The notes: generated from the letters alone by a model not told the origin. A stretch of DNA of 50,659 bases from Nostoc sp. NMS4 (GCF_017115095.1 NZ_JABXKI010000229.1:1-50659), one strand, 5' to 3'; counted from the first letter of the stretch, positions 26,299 through 35,120 are shown. A program made the numbers and translations.

Positions 26299-27546
26299 AT
26301 GAGCAACGCTTTAGCTATTGCGGCTGTCACAATTACATTGCGTCACTTGCTCCAGCAAAGGTTTGACGTTCAGAGCTCGGGGGGAATCACTGTGACGACA
26401 CGACCATTAGATAAAGTACGAGATAATACTGTTAGTAGTGGCGATCAAGTTAATTTATTTCTCTACGATACTCAAATAAACCCAACTTGGCGAAATATGG
26501 ATATTCCTTCTCAAGTGAAGCCTGGTGAGACAGGAAACCAGCTTTTGCCATTGAACCTCTACTACTTACTGACTGCTTACGCCCAAAATGATGACTTCCC
26601 AGAACCTACGAGTCATCGGTTGTTAGGTGTGGCGATGAGTGTTTTTAATGACCATGCGATGATTACTTCTGCGGATATTAGGGCAGCTTTGCCTACTACC
26701 GATCCTCAAGAGTACGACCTTGACTTACAAGAAGAACAGTTGCGAATTGTTTACCAACCGCTATCTGTGGAAGAGGCGTTTAATCTCTGGTCAACTTTTC
26801 AAGCACCCTATCGAGTTTCAGCTGCTTATGAAGTGTCAGTAGTGCTGATTGAGAGCAGTTTACCTGCAAAAACTCCGCTACCGATTATTAAACGTCAAGC
26901 TAGCGATCGCGGCCCCATTCTACAATCAAATCTATTATCTCCTTTACCCACACTAGTTTCTTTGCAATTACCTAACCAGCAAGCTAGCGCCAGATTAGGC
27001 GATATTCTGATTCTTAATGGTTTTCACTTAGATGCTGAAAATGTAGTTATATCTTTTACAAATAATCGTTTAGAAATTTCTCTAGAAGTGCCAGCTTTAG
27101 CAGAGAGGACAGCAACAGATATTAGAGTTCAATTACCTGATCAGCCTGTAAACTGGGCGGCGGGTTTTTATGCCGTCGTAGTTAAAGTAACGCGGACTAA
27201 CGAACCAAGTCGGACTACCAATGAATTATCTTTTGCCTTAGCACCAAAAATCTTAGACATTATACCACGAGAGGTAACAGCAGACGCTAATGGCGAAGTA
27301 ACCCTCACTCTGATTTTAAGCCCTCAAGTGCGACCAAGACAGCGAGTAGCGTTATTGTTAGGCGATCGCGAAGTGCTGGCTCAAGCACGTCCAACTCAAA
27401 CAGACAGGCTGGAGTTTAGGATTGCAGGTGTTACATCGGGTGAGTATTATGTACGAGTGCGGATTGATGGAGTAGATAGTTTGCTAGTGGATCGTACAGT
27501 GACACCGCCTATTTTTGACCAAAATCAGAAGGTGGTGATTTTATGA
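26299..27546 (+). CDS. DUF4255 (Pvc16 N-terminal) tail terminator protein
   Basis: This 415-aa protein has the DUF4255/Pvc16_N domain at its N-terminus (LAIAAVTITLRHLLQQRF, then VNLFLYDTQINPTWRN and LPLNLYYLLTAYAQ). In Afp and PVC this domain caps the sheath-tube end distal to the baseplate. The C-terminal half (residues about 215-400) looks like two beta-sandwich, IPT-like domains. The ATG at 26299 is chosen because an AGGAGG ribosome-binding site lies at 26287-26292. The stop overlaps the ATPase start by four bases. Confidence 0.85.
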   Translation: MSNALAIAAVTITLRHLLQQRFDVQSSGGITVTTRPLDKVRDNTVSSGDQVNLFLYDTQINPTWRNMDIPSQVKPGETGNQLLPLNLYYLLTAYAQNDDFPEPTSHRLLGVAMSVFNDHAMITSADIRAALPTTDPQEYDLDLQEEQLRIVYQPLSVEEAFNLWSTFQAPYRVSAAYEVSVVLIESSLPAKTPLPIIKRQASDRGPILQSNLLSPLPTLVSLQLPNQQASARLGDILILNGFHLDAENVVISFTNNRLEISLEVPALAERTATDIRVQLPDQPVNWAAGFYAVVVKVTRTNEPSRTTNELSFALAPKILDIIPREVTADANGEVTLTLILSPQVRPRQRVALLLGDREVLAQARPTQTDRLEFRIAGVTSGEYYVRVRIDGVDSLLVDRTVTPPIFDQNQKVVIL

Positions 27547-29525
27547 ACAACCTCGATTTGTGGATAGCAAACAATGAAGAATACCTAGCGAATGCACTGG
27601 CTTGGTTGCGCTGGCGTTTATGTGAGCTTGCAAAATTACCTGATATTGAAAAGCCTAAAATCACAGAAATGACAACGGCAGAAGGGATTAATCCTCCGCC
27701 AGCGCTAATTCTATTAAGTCAAAAATTAGATTTATCTGACTTTGAACAACAGGTTTTACTGTTATGCGTTGCAATGGAATTAGATCCGAGTATGGCTCGT
27801 CTTTGCGCCAAAGCTTCAGATAATTCTCATCAGCCTTATCCTACCTTTGCCTTGGCTTTATCACTATTCGAGCAACCTGCTTGGGATGCCCTTTCTTGGG
27901 AACGCCCTTTGCGTTACTGGCGATTAATTGAAATTCATCAGTCAGGAGTTCAAGCACTGACTACGAGTGGTTTACGGGTAGATGAACGTATATTAAATTA
28001 TATCAAAGGATTAAATTCTCTAGACGATCGCTTGGTATCATTATTGATGCCGATGGAAACAGCAGAATGGAATGTAAAATTACCCCCATCTCAAAATGCT
28101 GTTGTCAAAACAATTATTCTGCAACTGCATCAAAAGCACAGAGAACAACGTTTACCAATTATTCAGCTAGTGGGGGCAGATTCCCTCAGCAAGCAACTAA
28201 TAGCCCAACATGTAGCAGCCCAACTAGATAAATATGTCTATCGTTTGCCAGTGGAATTATTACCCACCCAGGCAGGAGAATTAGAGACAATTGCTCGTTT
28301 GTGGCATCGGGAAAACTTGCTATTACCGCTTGCGCTGTATTTAGATGCCCAAGAAATTGACACTAAACCAACTACAGAAGGACAAGCACTTCCCTTGCAT
28401 CGGTTTCTGACCCGCAGTGGTGGTCTACTTTTCCTTAGCACTCGTGAAGTTAGGCAAAACTTGGGTCTGCCCACAATTGTCGTAGATGTTGAAAAGCCAA
28501 CACCCGGCGAACAAAAAGCAACTTGGGCTGAGGCATTAGGAGCAGTCGCAGATAGTAGTCCGCAGCTTCTAGCGACTCAGTTTAACCTCAATTTAGTCAA
28601 GATTGAGCAGATTTCCCAGCAAGTGCTAGCTGAAACACCCAACTCTGAAATCCAAAATCGTTTATGGTTTGCGTGTCTTGCTAGTACTCGTCCGCAGTTA
28701 GATACTTTAGCTCAACGCCTCGACCCCAAAGCGACTTGGGATAATATCGTCTTACCAGCAGAAGAGACAAACTTGCTGCATCAAATTGCTGACCAAATAA
28801 GGCAGCGCAGCCTAGTTTATCAAGAGTGGGGTTTTCACAACCGCATGAATCGGGGAATGGGCATCAGCGCCTTGTTTGCCGGGGAAAGCGGCACAGGGAA
28901 AACGATGGCGGCGGAGGTAATAGCCAATGATTTACAGCTAAATCTTTATCGCATTGACCTTTCATCTGTGGTCAACAAATACATTGGAGAAACGGAGAAA
29001 AACCTGCGGCGTTTGTTTGATGCGGCGGAAGATGGCGGAGCGATTCTATTTTTTGATGAAGCGGATGCCTTATTTGGCAAACGTTCTGAGGTGAAGGATA
29101 GCCATGACCGCTACGCCAATATTGAGGTGAATTACCTGTTGCAGAGGTTAGAAAATTATCGCGGTTTGGCAATTCTAGCAACGAATCTCAAGAGTTCGTT
29201 AGACCATGCCTTTATGCGTCGCTTGCGGTTTATTGTGAATTTTCCCTTTCCGGGTGTGGCTGAACGTCAGGTGATGTGGGAGAAGGTGTTTCCACTAGAG
29301 ACACCAATACAGAATTTAGATTTTAACCGTTTGGCACGTCTGAATATGACGGGGGGCAGTATTCACAATATTGCTTTAAATGCGGCGTTTCTGGCTGCTG
29401 GGGCTGGCACACCTGTAACGATGCAGTTGATGTTAGCGGCGGCGCGGGCTGAGTTTCGCAAATTGGATCGACCAGTGAATGAGGCAGATTTTCGGGTTTC
29501 AGTACTTACGGGTGTAACGGTATGA
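27543..29525 (+). CDS. CIS-associated AAA+ ATPase (Afp15-like)
   Basis: This 660-aa ATPase is of the type encoded in nearly all extracellular CIS loci. The C-terminal AAA+ module carries Walker A GESGTGKT at residues 447-454, Walker B FFDEAD with Asp505 and Glu506, and a sensor/arginine-finger region (LATNLKSSLDHAFMRRLRF). The N-terminal 400 residues contain a second, degenerate ATPase-like region without a clear P-loop. Its exact function in CIS assembly or effector loading is unsettled. Overlaps of four bases at both ends indicate coupling with the terminator gene and the small gene downstream. Confidence 0.9.
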   Translation: MNNLDLWIANNEEYLANALAWLRWRLCELAKLPDIEKPKITEMTTAEGINPPPALILLSQKLDLSDFEQQVLLLCVAMELDPSMARLCAKASDNSHQPYPTFALALSLFEQPAWDALSWERPLRYWRLIEIHQSGVQALTTSGLRVDERILNYIKGLNSLDDRLVSLLMPMETAEWNVKLPPSQNAVVKTIILQLHQKHREQRLPIIQLVGADSLSKQLIAQHVAAQLDKYVYRLPVELLPTQAGELETIARLWHRENLLLPLALYLDAQEIDTKPTTEGQALPLHRFLTRSGGLLFLSTREVRQNLGLPTIVVDVEKPTPGEQKATWAEALGAVADSSPQLLATQFNLNLVKIEQISQQVLAETPNSEIQNRLWFACLASTRPQLDTLAQRLDPKATWDNIVLPAEETNLLHQIADQIRQRSLVYQEWGFHNRMNRGMGISALFAGESGTGKTMAAEVIANDLQLNLYRIDLSSVVNKYIGETEKNLRRLFDAAEDGGAILFFDEADALFGKRSEVKDSHDRYANIEVNYLLQRLENYRGLAILATNLKSSLDHAFMRRLRFIVNFPFPGVAERQVMWEKVFPLETPIQNLDFNRLARLNMTGGSIHNIALNAAFLAAGAGTPVTMQLMLAAARAEFRKLDRPVNEADFRVSVLTGVTV

Positions 29526-29779
29526 ATATCAATATTGATATAGAGAAGCTGATTTTAGAGGGGATGCCGATTTCTCCCAGTCAGGCGCGGTTATTGCAAG
29601 CAGAGCTAGAGAGTGAATTGGCGAAGTTGCTGGCTAATAAAGGTTTACCAGACAACTTGCGCTCAGGTGGGGTAGTGCCTGGTGGTGCGATTCAAGTGAA
29701 GCCTGGAACTAACTCTACCCAAATGGGGCAACACATTGCACAAGAAATAGTTATCAAAATATTAGGAGAAAAATCATGA
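29522..29779 (+). CDS. Small eCIS-associated protein of unknown function
   Basis: This 85-aa protein has a helical N-terminal half (ISPSQARLLQAELESELAKL) and a glycine/proline linker, then a short helix ending IAQEIVIKILGEKS. Similar short proteins are recalled next to DUF4157 genes and ATPases in CIS loci of many bacteria, but no function is known. A role as adaptor for effector handling is only a guess from position. It overlaps the ATPase upstream and the amidase downstream by four bases each. Confidence 0.7.
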   Translation: MNINIDIEKLILEGMPISPSQARLLQAELESELAKLLANKGLPDNLRSGGVVPGGAIQVKPGTNSTQMGQHIAQEIVIKILGEKS

Positions 29780-30252
29780 GTAGACCAGACGTAAAATGGA
29801 TTCCTGCAAGCTCTAAAAATCAGACTGATTACCGCGAATCGACAATTGATTCTATTGTGTGTCACAACACCGACTGTTCATTGCAAGCTGCTATAGCCAC
29901 GTTCCAAGACCCTGAAGCGCAAGTTTCTGCACACTACATTGTTGCTCGTGACGGTACGTGCATCCAGATGGTGTTAGAAGATCATACAGCTTGGCACGCA
30001 GGTGACAGAGCTATGAATCATCGTTCTATCGGAATCGAACACGTTGCTGACAAAAATAATTTAGGTATAACACAAGAGCAACAACAGTGTTCGTTGAACC
30101 TGATTGGATATTTGGTGGATAAGTACAAAATTCAAAAGTCTCACATTCATACGCACCGTACAGTAGATACAATCTCTGGTGGTACTGATTGTCCCAAATG
30201 GATTTGGCCTGATGAAGCATCGTTTGAAAAGTTTAAAGAGACAATAGCCTGA
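29776..30252 (+). CDS. N-acetylmuramoyl-L-alanine amidase (Amidase_2/PGRP fold)
   Basis: This 158-aa single-domain amidase would cleave the bond between N-acetylmuramic acid and L-Ala in peptidoglycan. Likely zinc ligands are His30 (IVCHNTD), His127 (IHTHRTVD) and Cys139 (TDCPKW). The AHYIVARDG and HAGDRAMNHRSIGIE segments are typical of the family. There is no signal peptide, so release must depend on the injection system, on cell lysis, or on another route. It is coupled to the small gene upstream and lies just before the DUF4157 effector. It may be CIS cargo or help the tail cross a wall. Confidence 0.88.
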   Translation: MSRPDVKWIPASSKNQTDYRESTIDSIVCHNTDCSLQAAIATFQDPEAQVSAHYIVARDGTCIQMVLEDHTAWHAGDRAMNHRSIGIEHVADKNNLGITQEQQQCSLNLIGYLVDKYKIQKSHIHTHRTVDTISGGTDCPKWIWPDEASFEKFKETIA

Positions 30253-30324
30253 CACTTAACGAGACATTTCTTAAGCGACTGAGCAGCAGAATGAACGGCA
30301 TGTTGAATATTGAGGAATGAAACC

Positions 30325-32082
30325 ATGACTAGTAAAAGAATTGCCCAAACTAATCAGCAGCAAAAAAGTGAGACATCCGAGGCGAGTGGAATTTTACAGC
30401 GTGCTGCCGTTCGTTCTGTTTCAGATACAGAGGTGCAATCAACAGATGATTTAGAAGCACAGCCATTAAGTAATTCAGCTTTATCAAAAGACTTTAGCCG
30501 AGTGCCTATCAACACAACTAAACCACAGCCGATTATGGCGAAGCTAATGATTGGCGCAGTGGGGGATAAATACGAACAGGAAGCGGATCGGGTAGCGGCG
30601 CAGGTGGTGCAGCGAATAAATGCACCTGCGTCTGTGCAGTCAGGTGAAGATGGAACTGTTCAGCGAGAGGAGATGGAGACAAAAGATAACCAAGCAAGAC
30701 TGATGCGATCACCAATATTACAGCGTAAGTCTAGTGATGGTGGGATTGTAGCTACGCCCAACCTGGAAACTTCCATCAATCAGGCAAAAGGTGGTGGACA
30801 GTCCCTCGCTAACAATATTCGTCACCCTATGGAGCAAGCGTTTGGGGCTGATTTTAGTGGAGTAAAGATTCACACAGATACTCAGGCAGACCAGTTGAAT
30901 CAATCGATACAGGCGAAGGCGTTTACCACGGGGCAGGAAGTGTTCTTTCGACAGGGGGCGTATGAGCCAGGGAGCCTTGGGGGGCAGGAATTGTTGGCGC
31001 ATGAGTTGACCCATGTGGTACAGCAAGAAGGCACGAGGAGGCGAGGAAAAGAGGGTAGAGGAGGGAGTGGACAGGCATCATTAGGAAAGACCGACTTAGT
31101 AGACGCGAAGGTAGAGGGAAAAATGCTCCAGGGTACATTCACATATTTAGACAAAAATTATAACAATAAATCCTTGATGTTGGCAGATTTAGATCTAAGG
31201 TGGAGGGATCAGCAAGATTTATCGGAAGTCCTGGAGTTTATGAGAATCTCTAATGAAGATTATGGAAAATTTAATAATAAGAAAAACCTTTTAGAGAGGG
31301 CAAGGGACATTATTAGAGAAGGTGATGGTGGCGAAAGACATACAGAGTTTCAACAAGACTATTGGATCACAAAATTGACAAAAAAGGGAAAAAACAGTAC
31401 GGAGATAGCTGATATTCGTACACAAAAAGAAAATAATAAGAATATAGCAAAGGCAAGGACTCTCAAAAACCTGTTCGATGAGGGTGTGCCGAGTTATGTT
31501 ATACAGCAGCTAAAAACAAAAGCAAAACAGCAATTTCAAAGTAGATTAAAGATATATAAGAGTTGGGATGAGAAAAACGCATTAGGTATCATAGAATGGA
31601 TGAACAAAAGTGGAAAAAGCTTAGGAGAAAGGATTGAAGCAAAAGAGTTTGACAATAAGTCTACAGAAGAACTGGCCAATATTTTTAATAACGCAGAAAA
31701 TCCTGTGGTTATGCCGATATCGGGTCATCTGGGAGGAGAATTACAGGCGGAGACTTATGATAATGATAAGCCTAATGGAGATGATAACAAACAGAGAATG
31801 CTTGAATTCACACTAAAGCCAGGAGCGGAAGAAATTCTGTTTGATCCTAAAATTATGGCGTTGGGTATGGATACAAGCATAACAAGATTGATAAGAGCAG
31901 GGAGAAAGCCATCGCAGGAAGAGTACGCTAAGGCGAACGACAACGAAGGATCGTTAAGTGGATACATAGGAGTCAAACCAGAAAAAAGGGGAGGTGAGTC
32001 ATTCTCCTTAAGCGTTGGCGGAAACGCAACTAATTTATTGTTTAGTCTCCTAGTTAAAAGCGTTGTTTTGTTGAAATCGTGA
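30325..32082 (+). CDS. DUF4157 effector with uncharacterised C-terminal domain
   Basis: This 585-aa protein (ATG 30325 preferred to TTG 30310) has a disordered N-terminus, then a motif IGAVGDKYEQEADRVAAQVV and a DUF4157 metallopeptidase-like domain (QAFGADFSGVKIHTD to HELTHVVQQ). The HEXXH is His226, Glu227, His230. DUF4157 marks CIS-associated effectors. Residues beyond about 268 form a separate domain without a recognised family (lysine-rich helices, then EFTLKPGAEEILFDPKIMAL). Arginine codons in that part are nearly all AGA/AGG, unlike the N-terminal part with many CGN codons. This suggests a swapped toxin module. No cognate immunity gene was identified immediately downstream. Confidence 0.82.
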   Translation: MTSKRIAQTNQQQKSETSEASGILQRAAVRSVSDTEVQSTDDLEAQPLSNSALSKDFSRVPINTTKPQPIMAKLMIGAVGDKYEQEADRVAAQVVQRINAPASVQSGEDGTVQREEMETKDNQARLMRSPILQRKSSDGGIVATPNLETSINQAKGGGQSLANNIRHPMEQAFGADFSGVKIHTDTQADQLNQSIQAKAFTTGQEVFFRQGAYEPGSLGGQELLAHELTHVVQQEGTRRRGKEGRGGSGQASLGKTDLVDAKVEGKMLQGTFTYLDKNYNNKSLMLADLDLRWRDQQDLSEVLEFMRISNEDYGKFNNKKNLLERARDIIREGDGGERHTEFQQDYWITKLTKKGKNSTEIADIRTQKENNKNIAKARTLKNLFDEGVPSYVIQQLKTKAKQQFQSRLKIYKSWDEKNALGIIEWMNKSGKSLGERIEAKEFDNKSTEELANIFNNAENPVVMPISGHLGGELQAETYDNDKPNGDDNKQRMLEFTLKPGAEEILFDPKIMALGMDTSITRLIRAGRKPSQEEYAKANDNEGSLSGYIGVKPEKRGGESFSLSVGGNATNLLFSLLVKSVVLLKS

Positions 32083-32562
32083 ATGAATAAGATATCTGCA
32101 AAAAAGGGAGCAAAATTGGGGAATGGAAGGAGTGATATCTCCACTCTCGTAGTGACTGTCTTAAAAGTCAAGCGATCGCCCACGCATAAATATTGATGAA
32201 CGTGCGAACGCGCTATTATTTACTGGTTCAACCTGACCTCAAAGCGATCACTCATGTATGAAGGTTGATGAACGTGCGATCGCGTCATATTCAAAGTTCT
32301 TGTAGTGACAGTGTAAAAAGATAATGCGATCGCCTAATATCATGTTCGGATGAATATTAACACACTGTCCATTCTCACTCAAAATGCGATCGCTCATGTA
32401 GGAGGTTTGATTTGGTGCCGCAGCTACGCCCGTCGTAGACATCGCCTCATCTGACAAACTCTTGTAGTGACAGTGTAAAAAGATAATGCGATGCTCATGG
32501 ATAATGGTTGATAAAGTGCGATCGCTCAGAGGCTATAATAAAACCAAGTTTTTGTTCAGGAG
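32083..32562. repeat. HIP1-dense direct-repeat spacer
   Basis: This 480-base non-coding stretch has five perfect GCGATCGC octamers (32172, 32276, 32326, 32386, 32518) and several near misses. It has a 32-bp exact direct repeat, CTTGTAGTGACAGTGTAAAA plus AGATAATGCGAT, at 32299-32330 and 32461-32492. A degenerate third copy lies near 32146-32180. TTGATGAACGTGCGA is also repeated (32193, 32265), and a Nostoc palindromic repeat sits near 32417-32445. No gene was seen. Confidence 0.7.
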
Positions 32563-32946
32563 GTGCTTTGCCTGACAGAACCCCTAGACGATGCAGCCAT
32601 TGCAGAACTTTACGAAGCCATAGGCAATATTGTCATCCGATTTCCTCTGCTTCACTGTTTGGAATGTGCTGGTACGCTCAAAAGATGGCTCAAAAAACGT
32701 GGATTACCGGGAAAACTTTGGCGAATTTCCACCCGATACGACCATGAAGATTTTATCCTCAGCGATCGCCTCGAACAACAAGGTTGCTCTGAAAGTATTA
32801 CTGAAAATGGTGTTCACTATGGTGTTGAAGTCTATGGAAAAATCTTTGACAACCTTTCAAGGCTTGGACTTTCACCAGAAAATTGGGTTAAAGATTTTCC
32901 CTCTCTATCTAATGAATTTGTTGCTGAAGTGATTGAAGAGTTTTAG
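32563..32946 (+). CDS. Papain-fold toxin domain protein (Tox-PL-2-like)
   Basis: This 127-aa protein matches the remembered pattern of papain-fold toxin domains. It has a HCLECAGTLKRWLKKRGLPG segment with Cys32 and Cys35, then GVHYGVEVYGKIFDNL with His85 and Asp97, supplying a Cys-His-Asp type active site. Such domains usually form the C-terminal tip of polymorphic toxins. Here there is no delivery domain. The GTG at 32563 overlaps an AGGAGG, so the real start is unclear and the unit may be an orphan tip. The next gene is a probable immunity gene. The host target is unknown. Confidence 0.72.
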   Translation: MLCLTEPLDDAAIAELYEAIGNIVIRFPLLHCLECAGTLKRWLKKRGLPGKLWRISTRYDHEDFILSDRLEQQGCSESITENGVHYGVEVYGKIFDNLSRLGLSPENWVKDFPSLSNEFVAEVIEEF

Positions 32947-32970
32947 AGATGCGATTTGATGGAGCTAAGA

Positions 32971-33339
32971 ATGAGTACGTTATTTGAGCTACTGGAAAAA
33001 ATCAAAAGCAAACCAGGGTTATTCCTGGGAACAGCCTCCATTACAAATCTGCGAATGTTTATTCTTGGCTATCGCTTTGCGCGATCGGAAGTAGGTATCA
33101 CTAATACTGAAGCCGAAAGTGACTTTTACAAAAACTTCCAACCCTGGCTGCAAAACCGCTTATCAATCCGTACTGTTAACGCTTGGGACAAAATCATTTT
33201 GCTCACCTGTATTGATGAGAAAGCAGCGTTTGATTATTTTTTTCAACTTCTGGATGAGTATATTCAACGAGACAAAAGCCAAGATATCGATCCAATTTTG
33301 TCTGAATCAACCGCACAAAATACTGAAAAGGTGGCATGA
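32971..33339 (+). CDS. Putative immunity protein for the papain-fold toxin
   Basis: This 122-aa protein starts MSTLFELLEKIKSKPGLFLG and contains SITNLRMFILGYRFARSEVG and FFQLLDEYIQRD. Proteins of this pattern are recalled next to toxin domains, and the pairing here fits an immunity role, but the family is not named with certainty. It is soluble and mostly helical. The ATG at 32971 is preferred over starts at 32956 and 32959 because GGAG lies six bases upstream. It follows the toxin stop by 24 bases. Confidence 0.6.
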   Translation: MSTLFELLEKIKSKPGLFLGTASITNLRMFILGYRFARSEVGITNTEAESDFYKNFQPWLQNRLSIRTVNAWDKIILLTCIDEKAAFDYFFQLLDEYIQRDKSQDIDPILSESTAQNTEKVA

Positions 33340-33433
33340 AGTGCGTAGGTGCATCACCCTCTCCATTCTGACTATAGATAAAAGTGCGATCGCTAGATAA
33401 CAAACTCGACGATATACCCTCACCAAAAAGCTG

Positions 33434-33868
33434 ATGTTAGACTTTATTCTCATCACTGGCGATCAAGCTATGTTCAACCCTACCTTTGCCAAAGCAATAG
33501 TTGTAGTGCGTCCTGGTGTCTTAAGTGGTACTAGTAAAGCAACAGTTAACAAAAAGAAGATTTGCGTTGTTGGTGACGAGAAAAAAGTTATGGTTCCTGG
33601 TTGTTCTTATACGAGTCCGCCCTTTCTCACACCAGGCATTGGAATACTTTCCATTCAATCCTTAGCCATCAATCAAAGAGCCAGAAAAGTTAAATCTATC
33701 CGAAAAGCAGTATTGCTTAAAGGTACTGCCTTCGTAGCGAGATTTAAAGTTATCATGCCAGCTGAGATACCACCAACACCAGTATCACCAGCAATACCAG
33801 ACCCAATGCGCTTCTATCCTGGCACGGGATATTTTACTACTACAAATACAACAACAAAAGGTACTTAA
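33434..33868 (+). CDS. PAAR-like spike-tip protein
   Basis: This 144-aa protein (LITGDQAMFNPTFAKAIVVV start) has the glycine-spaced beta-strand pattern and the KKKICVVGDEKKVMVPGCSY segment seen in PAAR-like/Afp10-type proteins, which sharpen the spike of CIS. The middle includes PPFLTPGIGILSI. A Pro-rich link and C-terminal extension (PTPVSPAIPDPMRFYPGTG) could hold cargo or fold on the tip. Its place between the toxin cassette and the baseplate core fits. Family assignment is by pattern only. Confidence 0.7.
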   Translation: MLDFILITGDQAMFNPTFAKAIVVVRPGVLSGTSKATVNKKKICVVGDEKKVMVPGCSYTSPPFLTPGIGILSIQSLAINQRARKVKSIRKAVLLKGTAFVARFKVIMPAEIPPTPVSPAIPDPMRFYPGTGYFTTTNTTTKGT

Positions 33869-33963
33869 TAAATGAAGTTGGAAGTCGGAAATTGGAAGTA
33901 TAAATGCATAATATTTCGGTTGTTAAATCTGTTACTGAATTGAAATGATTTAGGAATAATTTT

Positions 33964-34620
33964 ATGTCTCACTTTCCCGGTGCGCCAAAGTTATTAAAAG
34001 CAACAATTGCCGTCCTTGATGCTGTTAGTTTTTTGCCCAAAGGATTGATTATACTGCAATACAATCCAGAAACACTCAGACGCACTTTACAGGTACGAGG
34101 TGCGGGTACTGAAGGAAGCGATCGCTTAGAAGCTTTGCGTCTAGTTGCACCACCGCTAGAGACAATTCAACTAGAGGCGGAAATTGACGCTACAGACCAA
34201 CTGGAATTTCCGGCAAAAAATCCCGATACAGTGTTATTTGGCATATACCCTCAATTAGCAGTCCTAGAAACGCTGATCTATCCTAAAAGCAGCCAAATCA
34301 AGAAAAACAATCAACTTGCTCGCACGGGTGTTTTAGAAATCTTACCAATTGAGGCCAATCTCACTGTATTTATATGGAGCTTAAATCGTGTAATGCCAGT
34401 ACGCCTATCTGAGTTCAGCATTACCGAAGAAGCATTCGATTCCAGACTAAATCCCATTCGTGCCAAAGTCAGTTTAGGTATGCAAGTATTAAGCACAAAT
34501 GATTTGAGATTCGACCATAAAGGTAGTAAGTTATTCCAAGTTTATCACAAGCAAAAAGAGATTTTAGCTAAGGTTAACACGGCTGCAAGTGTTATCAAGA
34601 CAGTTGCTTCTTTATTATGA
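33964..34620 (+). CDS. CIS tube-initiation/baseplate adaptor (Afp7-like, CIS_tube)
   Basis: This 218-aa protein has the CIS tube domain. Signatures are FLPKGLIILQYNPETLRRTL early on and a C-terminal part with VIWSLNRVMPVRLSEFSITE-like and EAFDSRLNPIRAKVSLGMQV segments. In Afp/PVC this protein joins the inner tube to the hub and usually ends in a LysM domain; here the LysM-like part is the separate next gene. The C-terminus ends in a short hydrophobic helix. Confidence 0.82.
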   Translation: MSHFPGAPKLLKATIAVLDAVSFLPKGLIILQYNPETLRRTLQVRGAGTEGSDRLEALRLVAPPLETIQLEAEIDATDQLEFPAKNPDTVLFGIYPQLAVLETLIYPKSSQIKKNNQLARTGVLEILPIEANLTVFIWSLNRVMPVRLSEFSITEEAFDSRLNPIRAKVSLGMQVLSTNDLRFDHKGSKLFQVYHKQKEILAKVNTAASVIKTVASLL

Positions 34621-34715
34621 GTTTAGCTATTAACAACCATGAATTATTTTACCTGTAAGGTTCTCAAAAATATCTCAGTAAATATAGATTTTTAGTTGTA
34701 AGATAAAAGAGTAAA

Positions 34716-35000
34716 ATGTTTAATGAAAGCAGTCGCTACTACGATACAAAAATTGCCACCTGGCAAACAGCATCAAATCAAACTATCAGTTATCTCCGGC
34801 GAAGATTTTTACCGTCATCACAGAGGTTTGAAATTCTTCAAGAACATCAAGTCAGCGAAGGCGATCGCCTAGATAATATCACTGCAAATTATCTTCATGA
34901 CCCGGAAGTTTTTTGGCATTTATGCGATGCTAACAACGCTATGCACCCTAACGAATTGACTGCCCAAATTGGTCGGCGACTGCGTATTCCTCTAATCTAA
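34716..35000 (+). CDS. LysM-like/tail protein X-like baseplate protein
   Basis: This 94-aa protein contains a LysM/gpX-like fold: HQVSEGDRLDNITANYLHDP, WHLCDANNAMHPNEL and IGRRLRIPLI give the typical beta-alpha-alpha-beta order. In phage and CIS baseplates such domains stabilise the hub (compare T4 gp53 and the LysM tail of Afp7). The start at 34716 gives a short leader (MFNESSRYYDTKIATWQTAS). Confidence 0.8.
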   Translation: MFNESSRYYDTKIATWQTASNQTISYLRRRFLPSSQRFEILQEHQVSEGDRLDNITANYLHDPEVFWHLCDANNAMHPNELTAQIGRRLRIPLI

Positions 35001-35090
35001 AAAGATTCACTTCTGCCAACTTACAAAAGGAACTATTATTTCACCAGCATAGTAACAGATCGTAAACCACCAATAGCCAATTTTTGATTA

Positions 35091-35116
35091 ATTACGAATT
35101 ACGAATTACGAATTAG
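35091..35116. repeat. ATTACGA heptamer repeat
   Basis: Three to four copies of ATTACGA lie directly upstream of the gpD-like gene. This is another short tandem heptamer repeat of the cyanobacterial type, ending five bases before the ATG at 35121. Confidence 0.6.
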
Positions 35117-35120
35117 TATT

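Noticed and set aside
31755..32183. 142-codon minus-strand frame at the 3' end of the DUF4157 gene, considered as an antisense immunity gene
   Set aside because: It overlaps the effector fully in antisense, has no recognisable motif or ribosome-binding site, and starts in the repeat spacer.
32299..32492. Two identical 32-bp repeats that might suggest a CRISPR array
   Set aside because: Only two exact copies with a spacing of 162 bases and a third decayed copy; the intervening DNA contains further repeats and HIP1 sites, and there are no cas genes.
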